Source: Nitrospira japonica
Lineage (GTDB): Bacteria; Nitrospirota; Nitrospiria; Nitrospirales; Nitrospiraceae
Length of the DNA stretch: 64,000 nt
Direction of reading: 5' to 3'
NCBI RefSeq assembly: GCF_900169565.1
Contig: NZ_LT828648.1
Location: 1,986,876 to 2,050,875, forward strand
Shown: piece by piece, positions 1 to 8,075 of the stretch
Layout of the letters: each line of letters begins with the position of its first letter
Position numbering within the stretch: position 1 is the first letter of the stretch
The notes under the pieces: generated by a model
Seen by the model: the letters and a program-made list of their open reading frames with translations, nothing else
Databases searched by the model: none
What the model was told of the DNA's origin: nothing
Position numbers and translations under genes: made by a program

Positions 1-1
1 G

Positions 2-1264
2 CCGGCACCGTCCCGCCCATTCGGCCGTTTCCTGCTGACAGGCGGTACAGACATACGGGACGACGACGCGTTTCTTGAACTGCAGGGCTTTCTTCAATTC
101 CACGACCGCCTGCTCCATATGCTGCTTGCGTAAGAAGAGGTTGGCCATGATCTTGTGATAGTCAACCAGTTGATCCTGAGGCCCCTCGACCGTCGACAGA
201 ATGTCGAATGCCTCGTCGACCATTTCGAGGCGGTAGTACAACTTGCCCAGGTAGAACTGCAGCACCGGATCGTTGGGGTTCTGCTGGAGCGCCTCCTGAT
301 ACGTCCGGATAATTTCACTCGGCTCACCCTGATCGAGAAACAGTTCCTCCAGGCGGTGCAGGATGATGACATTGTGGGTCTTCGCATAGACTTTCTTCAG
401 GATCTCCACGGCTTGTTTGGTCTTGCCTTCCTGGATCAAGATTTCCCCGATGCCGATGTAGGCGGGCAAAAAGGTTCGGTCTTTCTTGATCGCCCCGCGG
501 AAATACCGCCGTGCCTTGTCCGGGTGCCCGCGCTCCAGCAGTTGGCGGCCGACTTCATACATGCATCCGGTCAGTAGCAAATTCTCCGCGCGTCGCTCGG
601 ATTCCGGCAGGCTGGCTTTCAACAGGCGATGCTGAATTTCGAGTGCTTCGCTCCACTTCTCGAGACGAATCGACAAATCCCGTTTGCGGATCAGGGCCGT
701 CAGGTTGTCCGGCTCGATGCGCAGGATCTTCTGCAGGGTCTGAAGCGAATCCTCGTATCGCTTGGCGGCCTCCAAATCCTTGGACAACTCGAGAAGAATC
801 TCAATGTTGCGGTCGTCGATGCGGTTGGCATACTGGTGCAGCCGGATCGCCTCGGAGAAATTGTTTTCCGAGCGATAGATGTTTCCCAGCCAGAGCAGCG
901 AGTCCACCCGGTTGGGATCGATCGCCAGGGCCTTCTCGAACAATCCGATGGCTTCGCTGATGCGCTTCGACATGAACGCGTGCGTGCCCTCGCGATGCAG
1001 CGCGTCGAGTTTCTCTTTCCGACGCTGTAACCGCGTGCTTCTCCAGGTTCCAATGGCATGGGCGGTTTGCCTCATGCCGACCGCCAAGGCCACCAGCACG
1101 GCCCCGACCGCCATGGAAAAGACCACCAGCGTGACCGGACTCAATTCGAACTGAGTGGACGGACCGGTATGAACGGTCAGCGTGCCTGGATTCAACTCAC
1201 GGAAATAGCTATAGACGAAAATGCCGGCGCTGATGAGAAAGATGCTGGTGAGCAGCCTGAGCAT
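2..1264 (-). CDS. lapB: LapA/LapB-like membrane TPR protein (3' end cut by window edge)
   Basis: The first 421 codons of a gene run off the left edge. Residues 1-25 and about 40-66 are two hydrophobic segments flanking a short periplasmic loop, like the LapA (DUF1049) hairpin. A basic stretch follows (TRLQRRKEKLDALHREG) and then about nine TPR-type helical pairs with typical A..YEKAL..DP spacing. The last residues, YVCTACQQETAEWAGRC, match the C-terminal rubredoxin-type metal knuckle of LapB/YciM. In E. coli, LapB controls lipopolysaccharide synthesis by regulating FtsH/LpxC turnover; that role here is inferred. The ATG lies 3 nt after the rsfS stop, so this is probably the last or nearly last gene of the rplU operon. 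The two-TM N-terminus looks like LapA and LapB joined in one protein. Confidence 0.82.
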   Translation of the reverse strand, partial: MLRLLTSIFLISAGIFVYSYFRELNPGTLTVHTGPSTQFELSPVTLVVFSMAVGAVLVALAVGMRQTAHAIGTWRSTRLQRRKEKLDALHREGTHAFMSKRISEAIGLFEKALAIDPNRVDSLLWLGNIYRSENNFSEAIRLHQYANRIDDRNIEILLELSKDLEAAKRYEDSLQTLQKILRIEPDNLTALIRKRDLSIRLEKWSEALEIQHRLLKASLPESERRAENLLLTGCMYEVGRQLLERGHPDKARRYFRGAIKKDRTFLPAYIGIGEILIQEGKTKQAVEILKKVYAKTHNVIILHRLEELFLDQGEPSEIIRTYQEALQQNPNDPVLQFYLGKLYYRLEMVDEAFDILSTVEGPQDQLVDYHKIMANLFLRKQHMEQAVVELKKALQFKKRVVVPYVCTACQQETAEWAGRCR

Positions 1265-1267
1265 GAT

Positions 1268-1684
1268 CTAGGCTCGTCTGGAATTGGCCACCCGCTTGCT
1301 GCGCGCCGGCTTTGCCGCGGCTGGAACGGGCTGTTCTTCCTTTACCGGGATGCGCTTGGCGTCGGCCCAAAGACGCTCCAGCCCATAGTTTTGGCGGGAG
1401 TCATGCCGAAAGATGTGAACGACGACGTCCCCATAATCCATCAGCACCCATTGTGATGAGGCCTTGCCTTCGATACTGAGGGGATTGGAGCCGGTCTGGG
1501 AGAGTACGCCGTCGACATGATCGGCGATCGCTCTGGTTTGTCGATCGGAATCCGCCGATGCCAAGACCAAATAGTCTGCGACTGAGGTCAGGGTCGCAAC
1601 GTGCAGGACAACGACATCCGTGGCCTTCTTGTCGTACATGGCCTTCGCAATGGCAATGGCCGTGGCCTTCGATGTTCGTGCGAT
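1268..1684 (-). CDS. rsfS: ribosome silencing factor RsfS (probable ATC start)
   Basis: This is an RsfS/Iojap-family protein of about 138 residues. It matches the family in the N-terminal helix (KATAIAIAKAMYDKKATDVV), VADYLVLASADSDRQTRAIA, WVLMDYGDVVVHIFRHDSRQ and YGLERLWADAK. RsfS binds ribosomal protein L14 and blocks subunit joining when nutrients are low. The gene follows nadD directly, a common arrangement. The open frame runs up to 1900, but it has no ATG or GTG between there and the conserved core. TAAGAGG, overlapping the nadD stop, sits six bases before an in-frame ATC at 1684-1682, which I take as the likely start. The alternative is TTG at 1732, which lacks a Shine-Dalgarno sequence. 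A basic Ala/Lys/Arg-rich tail extends past the usual end. Confidence 0.88.
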   Translation of the reverse strand: MARTSKATAIAIAKAMYDKKATDVVVLHVATLTSVADYLVLASADSDRQTRAIADHVDGVLSQTGSNPLSIEGKASSQWVLMDYGDVVVHIFRHDSRQNYGLERLWADAKRIPVKEEQPVPAAAKPARSKRVANSRRA

Positions 1685-1694
1685 CGGATTCCTC

Positions 1695-2405
1695 TTATTC
1701 GTATAAGTGATGCTGAAGTATATAGGATTCAACGGTGGGCGGCAACAGATTTGCCACCGGGAGTCCGGTCCGCACCCTTCCACGAATATCCGATGCAGAA
1801 ATATCACTGGGGGTGAGGCGTAGGCAGATGAGCCGTCGGTTTCCGATGGGGATGTCCACCTGTGAGATCGTGCCTGCGTCCAGGGCCGCGAGCGAGTCAC
1901 CGGGAAACGTCTGAAACCAGCTCAACCGGGTCAGATGCTGAAACGACGTCCCGGGCCGATTCATCACGACGAAGGAGCAGAGCTCCAACAGCGCGTCCGG
2001 TTCCCGCCAGGTAGGAAATTCGAGGAACGCATCGAGTCCGATCAGGAAAAACAGCTCTGTCTGTGAGCCGTATTCTTGACGGAGGAGTCGAACGGTGTCG
2101 ATCGTATAGGATTTCCCCGGACGGCGAAGCTCGACGTCGGAGATCGCAAGGCCGGCTTCCGAGGCGATGGCCAAACGGACCATTGCGTAGCGATCATCGG
2201 CCGATGCCAGGTCCTGCCGGGATTTATGGGGCGGGTCTCCGGTCGGAATGAAGAGGATGCGGTCCAAATCCAGCGCGCGCCGAATTTGCCGCGCCATGGT
2301 CAGGTGTCCGCAGTGAACGGGATTGAACGTTCCTCCCAGGAGCCCCAGGCGTAATGATCGGAGAGAAGAGGTGTCTGGCGGGGATAGGCATTCCTGGGAA
2401 CCCAT
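1695..2405 (-). CDS. nadD: nicotinate-nucleotide adenylyltransferase NadD
   Basis: The product is 236 residues. It adenylates nicotinate mononucleotide to deamido-NAD in the NAD synthesis pathway. The nucleotidyltransferase motif GGTFNPVHCGHL is at about residues 24-35, the ISDVELRRPGKSYTIDT segment is in the middle, and TPSDISASDIRGRV matches the C-terminal (I/V)SST.IR motif, though with ISAS in place of ISST. The N-terminus has about 20 residues more than many homologues. The ATG is 11 nt after the proB stop with TAGGAA upstream, so translation in the operon is probably continuous. The order proB-nadD-rsfS supports the call. Confidence 0.95.
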   Translation of the reverse strand: MGSQECLSPPDTSSLRSLRLGLLGGTFNPVHCGHLTMARQIRRALDLDRILFIPTGDPPHKSRQDLASADDRYAMVRLAIASEAGLAISDVELRRPGKSYTIDTVRLLRQEYGSQTELFFLIGLDAFLEFPTWREPDALLELCSFVVMNRPGTSFQHLTRLSWFQTFPGDSLAALDAGTISQVDIPIGNRRLICLRLTPSDISASDIRGRVRTGLPVANLLPPTVESYILQHHLYE

Positions 2406-2415
2406 GGGCGAGTTC

Positions 2416-3537
2416 CTAAAGCAGGACGAGATTGTCCCGGTGGATAATCTCGTCGTATTCCTGCGGACCGAGACGCTGTTGAACGTCGACGGTCTTCAAG
2501 CCTTTCATGCGGGCGATCACATCTGAGGAAAAATTGACCAGGCCCTTGGCGAATTCCTTCCCGTCTTGATTGAGACAGCTGACGGGGTCGCCTGCTTCGA
2601 ACGTCCCCTTGACGTCGATGATTCCGGAAGCCAGGAGGCTCTTTCCCCGTTCCGCGAGCGCCACGACGGCCCCGGCGTCAAGGAGGAGCTGCCCTTGGGG
2701 ACGAAGGGTAAAGGCGATCCAGAGTTTGCGGCTCGTCATTCGACGCCCTTTGGGCAGGAACAAACTGCCGCCGTCGCCGCCCGCGAGGACGGTGGGCAGC
2801 AGGCCGGCTTGCTGTCCGTTGAGAATGAGCGTGGCTACGCCGTATTCGCCAACTTTTTTTGCCGCACGGACCTTCGTGGCCATGCCACCCGTCCCTTCGA
2901 ACGTGGTGGACACGCCGGCTCGCTGCTCGATCTCTTCCGTGATCTCGGAAACCAGCGGGATCAGCGTTGCAGAAGGATTTTTCCTCGGATCCTGGGTAAA
3001 GAGTCCGTCGATGTCCGACAGGATGACCAGCAGATCCGCGTCCACGAGGTGCGCCACGTCCGCTGCCAGCGAATCGTTGTCGCCGACTCGAATTTCGTCC
3101 ACCGCGACCGTATCGTTCTCGTTGATGACGGGGACCACTCCGAAACCGATCAGGGCCGCCAGGGTATGGCGGGCGTTCAGGAAACGCCGTCGATCGGCGA
3201 GGTCCTGATGCGTCAGGAGAATCTGGGCGACCTTGACGCCGAGCCGCTCGAAAGATTTCTCATAGGCCCACATCAGCCGGCTCTGCCCGACGGCGGCAGC
3301 GGCCTGTTTGACCGGCAGGCTTTTCGGGTATTCCTTCAGCCCCAGTTTCTTGATGCCGGAGACGATGGCGCCCGAGGAAACGAGCAGAACCTCTCGCCCG
3401 TCAGTGCGCAACATCGAGATCTCGTCGGCCAGCCGGTCGATGCGATCGGGACGGAGCCCCGCGTCTTTTGACGAGACGAGACTGCTGCCGATCTTCACCA
3501 CGATCCGCTTGGCAGATGTCAGGATTTCGTCGCGCAT
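2416..3537 (-). CDS. proB: glutamate 5-kinase ProB with PUA domain
   Basis: The product is about 373 residues and catalyses the first step of proline synthesis, ATP-dependent phosphorylation of glutamate. The amino-acid kinase domain starts at ILTSAKRIVVKIGSSLVS. It has VSSGAIVSGI, PVINENDTVAVDEIRVGDND, DADLLVILSDIDGLFTQDP and GTGGMATKVRAAKK. The last 90 residues or so are a PUA domain (LLDAGAVVALAERGKSLL...). An upstream extension to 3627 is open, but it lies over the end of obgE and lacks homology. I chose the ATG at 3537, which overlaps the obgE stop by 19 nt and suggests coupled translation. Confidence 0.95.
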   Translation of the reverse strand: MRDEILTSAKRIVVKIGSSLVSSKDAGLRPDRIDRLADEISMLRTDGREVLLVSSGAIVSGIKKLGLKEYPKSLPVKQAAAAVGQSRLMWAYEKSFERLGVKVAQILLTHQDLADRRRFLNARHTLAALIGFGVVPVINENDTVAVDEIRVGDNDSLAADVAHLVDADLLVILSDIDGLFTQDPRKNPSATLIPLVSEITEEIEQRAGVSTTFEGTGGMATKVRAAKKVGEYGVATLILNGQQAGLLPTVLAGGDGGSLFLPKGRRMTSRKLWIAFTLRPQGQLLLDAGAVVALAERGKSLLASGIIDVKGTFEAGDPVSCLNQDGKEFAKGLVNFSSDVIARMKGLKTVDVQQRLGPQEYDEIIHRDNLVLL

Positions 3538-4544
3538 CCGGCGGTCCGAAGGTGATCGACCTGCTGTCCGACGAAGGAGACGAGTTCCGTCAATCCCTCC
3601 CTCGTGGCGGCAGAAATGGGGAGACACGGATACTTTCGGCGTTTGCAGTACATTTGTAAGGTCTTCAATTTGGCCCGATCGCCGGCGGCATCGAGTTTCG
3701 TAGGGACGATGGCGAACGGGCGCGCCGACAGGGACGCGTCGTAGGAACTCAGCTCCTTGCGCATGATTTCAAAGCTCGTCACGGGCTCGTCTGCCGACCA
3801 TTCCGATACGTCGACAAGATGCAGCAGGAATGACGTCCGTTCGATGTGGCGCAAGAATTGGAACCCGAGTCCCTTGCCTTCGTGGGCGCCCGCGATCAGA
3901 CCGGGAATGTCCGCGACGACGAAACTGCGATCGGATCCCCAGCGGACGACCCCCAGGTTCGGAACCAATGTCGTGAAGGGATAGTCCGCGATCTTGGGAC
4001 GCGCTGCCGAAATGGCGGCGATGAGCGTGGACTTTCCGGCATTCGGATATCCGACCAGTCCGACGTCTGCCAGCAGTTTTAACTTCAGCCTGAGTTCGCG
4101 TTCTTCCCCGTCGGTGCCCGGTTCAAAGCGCGTGGGCACTCGATTGGTCGAGGTGGCGAAATGACTGTTGCCGCGGCCGCCCTTGCCCCCGCGCGCAACG
4201 GTGACCGTCTCTCCATCGGCGGCCAGGTCGGCAAGCATGTCGCCGCTAAGCTCGTCGTAGACGACTGTTCCCACGGGAACGGTCACCACCACGTCACGCC
4301 CGGTCCGACCGGTGCAATTGGACCCGCTGCCCGGGCGGCCGTCCTCGGCCTCGTAGTGGCGTTGATAGCGGAGATCCAGCAGTGTCGTCAGGCGCTGTGA
4401 CGTCGTGAAGATGACGTGCCCTCCATTCCCTCCGTCTCCCCCATCCGGTCCGCCGCGGGGCACGAACATTTCGCGCCGGAAGCTGCAGACCCCGTTGCCG
4501 CCTCGCCCGGCTTTGACCACGATACTGACTTCGTCGACAAACAT
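3519..4544 (-). CDS. obgE: Obg family ribosome-assembly GTPase
   Basis: The product is 341 residues. The Gly-rich Obg fold (about 1-158) begins MFVDEVSIVVKAGRGGNGVC and includes PRGGPDGGDGGNGGHV. The GTPase domain follows: G1 GYPNAGKSTLI, G2/switch I ADYPFTTLVPNLG, G3 DIPGLIAGAHEGKGLG, G4 PTKLD and G5 near ISAATREGL. Obg acts in late 50S subunit assembly and in stress responses. The C-terminus is short and lacks the OCT extension seen in Bacillus Obg. The gene sits in the conserved rplU-rpmA-obg order. Confidence 0.96.
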   Translation of the reverse strand: MFVDEVSIVVKAGRGGNGVCSFRREMFVPRGGPDGGDGGNGGHVIFTTSQRLTTLLDLRYQRHYEAEDGRPGSGSNCTGRTGRDVVVTVPVGTVVYDELSGDMLADLAADGETVTVARGGKGGRGNSHFATSTNRVPTRFEPGTDGEERELRLKLKLLADVGLVGYPNAGKSTLIAAISAARPKIADYPFTTLVPNLGVVRWGSDRSFVVADIPGLIAGAHEGKGLGFQFLRHIERTSFLLHLVDVSEWSADEPVTSFEIMRKELSSYDASLSARPFAIVPTKLDAAGDRAKLKTLQMYCKRRKYPCLPISAATREGLTELVSFVGQQVDHLRTAGCATKS

Positions 4545-4595
4545 GTGAGCGTATCCGTAGGAATCTGTCCGGTCAGCCGTGCGGGAGCAATCATG

Positions 4596-4612
4596 CGGGG
4601 CACGAAGCCCCG
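4596..4612 (-). other. small hairpin between rpmA and obgE
   Basis: In the 119-nt rpmA-obgE gap, CGGGGC and GCCCCG form a 6-bp stem with a 5-nt loop on the transcribed minus strand. No U-run follows it, so it is more likely an RNA processing or stability element than a terminator, if it is functional at all. Confidence 0.3.
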
Positions 4613-4663
4613 TCGATGTTGTCGAACGAGCGAGACGGTAGCGATGAAAAGGAGGGACGCCGG

Positions 4664-4927
4664 CTATGACGTCGTTGGCGTGGGGTAGACACTGACCTTC
4701 TGCCGCGCGCGGCCGCCCTCGAATTTGACGGTGCCCGTGATGCGTGCGAAAAGGGTGTGGTCCTTGCCGAGGCCCACATTGAAGCCGGGGAAAAACTTGG
4801 TGCCGCGCTGACGCACAATAATGGCGCCAGCTTTTACCGTCTCGCCACCGTACGCCTTCACGCCCAAATACTGCGGATTACTGTCCCGCCCGTTTCTTGA
4901 TGATCCGCCGCCTTTATTTGTTGCCAT
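4664..4927 (-). CDS. rpmA: 50S ribosomal protein L27
   Basis: The product is 87 residues. The N-terminus [20 protein letters not shown] is the mature-type L27 start: no cleavable Firmicutes-style extension is present. The family signature [19 protein letters not shown] follows, then [11 protein letters not shown]27 reaches the peptidyl transferase centre through its N-terminal tail. The gene begins 19 nt after the rplU stop and is co-transcribed with it. Confidence 0.97.
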   Translation of the reverse strand: MATNKGGGSSRNGRDSNPQYLGVKAYGGETVKAGAIIVRQRGTKFFPGFNVGLGKDHTLFARITGTVKFEGGRARQKVSVYPTPTTS

Positions 4928-4946
4928 GGAACGTCATCCTTTACGA

Positions 4947-5261
4947 TTAGGCCGTGTGGATACCGGTGATCCGAAGCTTGGTAAAGCCCTGCCGGTGGCC
5001 TTTGGTGCGACGGTAGTTCTTGCGCCGTTGCTTCTTGAACACGATCATGGATCGAGTCCGGCCCTGATTGACGATTTCCGCGGTGACCTTGGCTCCTGCG
5101 ACCAGGGGTTGGCCGATGACCACACCCTTGTCCCCATGAACCAGTCGAACGTGGTCGAGTTCCACGGTGCCGCCCACGTCTCCGGGAAGACTTTCGACTT
5201 GGACGAGACTGCCGTGCTCTACTCGGTACTGCTTGCCGCCTGTTTCTACAATAGCGTACAT
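4947..5261 (-). CDS. rplU: 50S ribosomal protein L21
   Basis: The product is 104 residues, beginning [17 protein letters not shown] and ending with the L21 signature region [19 protein letters not shown] chose the ATG at 5261 because GGAGGG lies just upstream and homologues start MYA(I/V)(I/V)ETGGKQY; the longer open frame to 5300 uses a weaker start. This is the first gene of the minus-strand operon that runs down to the lapB-like gene. Confidence 0.97.
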   Translation of the reverse strand: MYAIVETGGKQYRVEHGSLVQVESLPGDVGGTVELDHVRLVHGDKGVVIGQPLVAGAKVTAEIVNQGRTRSMIVFKKQRRKNYRRTKGHRQGFTKLRITGIHTA

Positions 5262-5290
5262 GAACCCTACCCTCCGTGACAAAACACGGC

Positions 5291-5320
5291 TATGTATCAC
5301 AGGGCCGAGAAAAGTGTCAA
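5291..5320 (-). promoter_or_regulatory. sigma-70-type promoter of the rplU operon
   Basis: On the minus strand TTGACA (5320-5315) is followed after 18 bases by TACATA (5296-5291), which gives a short leader before the rplU ATG at 5261. The -35 is a perfect consensus and the -10 is imperfect. This is the only good candidate upstream of the operon. Confidence 0.6.
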
Positions 5321-5436
5321 GGTCATGTCCATGGCCACCTCGACCGCTTGCGGGGTTGGGACGGCTCCTTCCCCCTTTCGAGGGCTTTCAATGCCGGTCC
5401 GGCGACGGATAAGATCCATCCGTACGGAGGATTCCC

Positions 5437-5814
5437 ATGGCCATCAACTCCCAGGCGAAAAACTCAAGCCGATTGATCCCAACGAAATTTGTCCTCAGAA
5501 CCTACCGCCGGATTCCGACTTGGTGTGCCTCTTATTATCTGAGCGGATCCGCCATCGGGAAGGGCATCGTCACGAACCTCTCGCGTTGCGGCATGAGGAT
5601 GCTGGGGGACCATGCGCCCAAAACGGGGACGGACCTCTGTGTCCGACTTCATCTTGATGACGATCAGCCGCCCATCGAGATCGCCCGCGCCACCGTGCGG
5701 TGGGTGGGCCAAGGCGAATTCGGGCTGCAAATCGACGATCTGACCGCCGCGGTAGCCGGGCGCATTGCAGAGATGCTGAACCGACAGGCCCGCACCGGCC
5801 GCAATGGCTGGTAA
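5437..5814 (+). CDS. PilZ-like domain protein
   Basis: The product is 125 residues, soluble, with no signal peptide or membrane segment. RTYRRIPTWCASYYL followed by GKGIVTNLSRCGMRML resembles the PilZ pattern (RRxxR-like start, then (D/N)xSxxG). Later ARATVRWVGQGEFGLQI fits the last strands of a PilZ barrel. PilZ domains bind cyclic di-GMP; here the arginine motif is imperfect (YRRIPTW), so nucleotide binding is uncertain. CGGAGG lies six bases before the ATG. It stands alone between two divergent or co-directional units. Confidence 0.7.
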   Translation: MAINSQAKNSSRLIPTKFVLRTYRRIPTWCASYYLSGSAIGKGIVTNLSRCGMRMLGDHAPKTGTDLCVRLHLDDDQPPIEIARATVRWVGQGEFGLQIDDLTAAVAGRIAEMLNRQARTGRNGW

Positions 5815-5884
5815 TCGCATCGGCGGCCATCGCCTGCGGATTCTTGACGCTTCTTCCGACCCGCTGCTATAGTCCGTTTCCATC

Positions 5885-6796
5885 ATGGAACCTCAAGGCA
5901 AGATCTGGATGGATGGAGCGTTTGTCGATTGGGCTGACGCCAACGTCCATGTGCTCACGCACTCGCTCCATTACGGTTTGGCGGCATTTGAAGGACTGCG
6001 CTGCTATCGAGGCAAGTCCGGTTCCGCTATTTTTCGGCTGCACGAGCACGTCGATCGGCTCTTCGAGTCGGCGCACATCGCCATGATGACGATTCCCTAT
6101 GACAAGAAGCAGGTAGCCGAGGCTATTGTCGAAACCGTTCGAATCAACAAGTTGGACGCCTGTTACATCCGTCCGCTGGTGTACATCGGATACGGCGCGA
6201 TGGGGGTCTATCCGGGCGACAATCCGATCAAATTGGCCGTGGCGGCGTGGAAGTGGGGAGCATATCTGGGTGACGACGCGTTGGCTAACGGCATGCGAGC
6301 CCGGGTGTCGTCATTCACCCGGCACCACGTCAATGTGTCGATGACGCGCGGCAAGATTTCAGGCTATTACGTCAATTCGATCCTCGCGAAGCGGGAGGCC
6401 AAGGCTGACGGCTATGATGAGGCCATCATGCTGGATCCCGAGGGCTATGTGTCCGAAGGCACCGGCGAGAATATTTTCATCGTGCGTAAAGGGCGGATCA
6501 AGACCACCCCCTTGACCTCCATCCTGGAGGGGATCACTCGGAATTCCGTCATCGAGTTGGCGAGAGAACAGGGTATCGTCGTGCAGGAGGATCGATTCAC
6601 CCGCGACGAGATGTATATCGCTGATGAAGTATTCGTGACGGGAACGGCCGCCGAACTGACTCCCGTGCGGGAGATCGACAATCGCCGAATCGGAAACGGG
6701 AAACCCGGCCCGATCACGGCCGCTCTGCAAAAAGCCTTCTTTTCCGTCGTGCGCGGCGAGGATGCGGCACACGCATCCTGGTTGACGCGCATTTGA
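5885..6796 (+). CDS. ilvE: branched-chain amino acid aminotransferase IlvE
   Basis: The product is 303 residues, a fold-type IV PLP enzyme. It transaminates 2-oxo acids to Val, Leu and Ile. The start KIWMDGAFVDWADANVHVLTHSLHYGLAAFEGLRCY is typical of IlvE. The PLP lysine lies in SGYYVNSILAKREAKADGYDEAIMLD and the phosphate-binding region in TPLTSILEGITRNSVIELA. The C-terminal VFVTGTAAELTPVREID motif is also present. It reads as a single-gene unit. Confidence 0.96.
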   Translation: MEPQGKIWMDGAFVDWADANVHVLTHSLHYGLAAFEGLRCYRGKSGSAIFRLHEHVDRLFESAHIAMMTIPYDKKQVAEAIVETVRINKLDACYIRPLVYIGYGAMGVYPGDNPIKLAVAAWKWGAYLGDDALANGMRARVSSFTRHHVNVSMTRGKISGYYVNSILAKREAKADGYDEAIMLDPEGYVSEGTGENIFIVRKGRIKTTPLTSILEGITRNSVIELAREQGIVVQEDRFTRDEMYIADEVFVTGTAAELTPVREIDNRRIGNGKPGPITAALQKAFFSVVRGEDAAHASWLTRI

Positions 6797-6844
6797 CTCT
6801 GACTCTTTCCGATTCAGTGATGCCGTGAAGCCGACCGCCGAAGG

Positions 6845-6863
6845 GACGGGTGTATAGCCCGTC
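6845..6863. terminator. weak bidirectional hairpin between ilvE and secG
   Basis: GACGGG and CCCGTC form a 6-bp stem with a 7-nt loop between the convergent ends of ilvE and secG. It is poor in U on both strands, so termination here is only suggested by position. Confidence 0.35.
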
Positions 6864-6897
6864 TTCAGGCCGTGACGAACCGGGTTCGATGCGCCGA

Positions 6898-7248
6898 TCA
6901 GTGGCCGGATGACGAAGAGGAACTGTCCGAGTGGGAATCTCCGGCAGGTTTATCGGCCGGAGCCGGAGAAGCCGGTGGAGCGTCCTTTTTCTTCAGATCA
7001 ATCACCGTGGAGGAAAACGTCTGATTCTTGGCCAGAATGGCAAGACTCAGGGACGTGATCATGAAGACGGCCGCCACCACCACCGTGAATTTGCTCAAGA
7101 AGTTGGCCGGGCCGCGACTGCCGAATACCGTCTGACTCGAGCCCCCGAAGGCCGCACCGATTTCCGCTCCCTTGCCGGATTGGAGCAAAATGGCTCCGAT
7201 CATCAGGAAACAGGCAAGGACATGAATGATGATGGTCAACGTGTGCAT
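6898..7248 (-). CDS. secG: preprotein translocase subunit SecG
   Basis: The product is about 116 residues. Two membrane segments (LTIIIHVLACFLMIGAILLQ and FTVVVAAVFMITSLSLAIL) flank the conserved cytoplasmic loop QSGKGAEIGAAFGGSSQTVF..RG. SecG assists SecYE-mediated export. The C-terminus is a Pro/Ala/Ser-rich tail ending in repeated serines, longer than in E. coli. I used the ATG at 7248, which has CGGAGG at good spacing; the open frame upstream overlaps tpiA. It is the last gene of the gap-pgk-tpiA-secG operon, a common tpi-secG pairing. Confidence 0.94.
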   Translation of the reverse strand: MHTLTIIIHVLACFLMIGAILLQSGKGAEIGAAFGGSSQTVFGSRGPANFLSKFTVVVAAVFMITSLSLAILAKNQTFSSTVIDLKKKDAPPASPAPADKPAGDSHSDSSSSSSGH

Positions 7249-7261
7249 GAGCCTCCGGAAT

Positions 7262-8035
7262 CTAGCTGTGAGGGTTGCGGTTCGCTGCGGCGATGATCTT
7301 AGCAAACGAATCCGGATTGAGACAAGCCCCGCCGACGAGTGCGCCGTCGATGTCAGGGGACTCGAGGAATGAGGCGGCGTTCTGAGCCGTGACGCTACCG
7401 CCGTAGAGGATCCTCATCGTCGCCGCCGCGGCGTCCTTCCAACGATTGGCTACGAAGGCTCGGATCGACCGGTGCACGTCGCCGGCTTGGACGGTTGTGG
7501 CGGCTCGTCCGGTTCCAATGGCCCATACCGGTTCATAGGCGATCGTGACCGTCTTCAAATTTGCATCCGTAAGCTGATCCAGGCCGGCCGAGAGCTGCTC
7601 GTCAATGATCCGCTCCGTTTGTCCCGTCTCGCGCTCCGTCAGGGATTCGCCGACGCAAAGAATCGGTCGAAGGCCGCATGCCAGCGCCGCGCGGACTTTT
7701 TTTTGGACGTCCTCATTCCGTTCCCAGAACAGCGTGCGCCGCTCGGAGTGTCCCACGATTACGTAGCGGCATCCCAGGTCGAGCAACATGGAGCCCGAGA
7801 TTTCGCCGGTGAATGCCCCCTGCTGTTCCCAGTGGAGATTCTGCGCGCCGAGCATGATCCGGGACGTCGCGCCCAGCGACGACCGGACCGATTCCAACGC
7901 CGTGAACGGCGGGGCGAGCACGACTTCCACGTCGGTTGAGGGTTCGACCAATTGCTGAAAGTCACGAACAAAGGCACGGCCTTCCGAAGCCGTCTTGTTC
8001 ATCTTCCAATTGCCGACGATCAGCGGTGTTCGCAC
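7262..8035 (-). CDS. tpiA: triosephosphate isomerase
   Basis: The product is 257 residues. It starts at GTG (RTPLIVGNWKMNK) with AGGA upstream. The catalytic lysine is in NWKMNK, the electrophilic histidine in VIVGHSERR and the catalytic glutamate in IAYEPVWAIGTG. The phosphate-binding ILYGGSVTAQN and GALVGGACL are intact. It interconverts dihydroxyacetone phosphate and glyceraldehyde 3-phosphate, next to pgk and gap in the same operon. Confidence 0.97.
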   Translation of the reverse strand: MRTPLIVGNWKMNKTASEGRAFVRDFQQLVEPSTDVEVVLAPPFTALESVRSSLGATSRIMLGAQNLHWEQQGAFTGEISGSMLLDLGCRYVIVGHSERRTLFWERNEDVQKKVRAALACGLRPILCVGESLTERETGQTERIIDEQLSAGLDQLTDANLKTVTIAYEPVWAIGTGRAATTVQAGDVHRSIRAFVANRWKDAAAATMRILYGGSVTAQNAASFLESPDIDGALVGGACLNPDSFAKIIAAANRNPHS

Positions 8036-8075
8036 GGGGTGTCCTGAGTTTGGACGGTTCGAGCGGAACGGCCGG

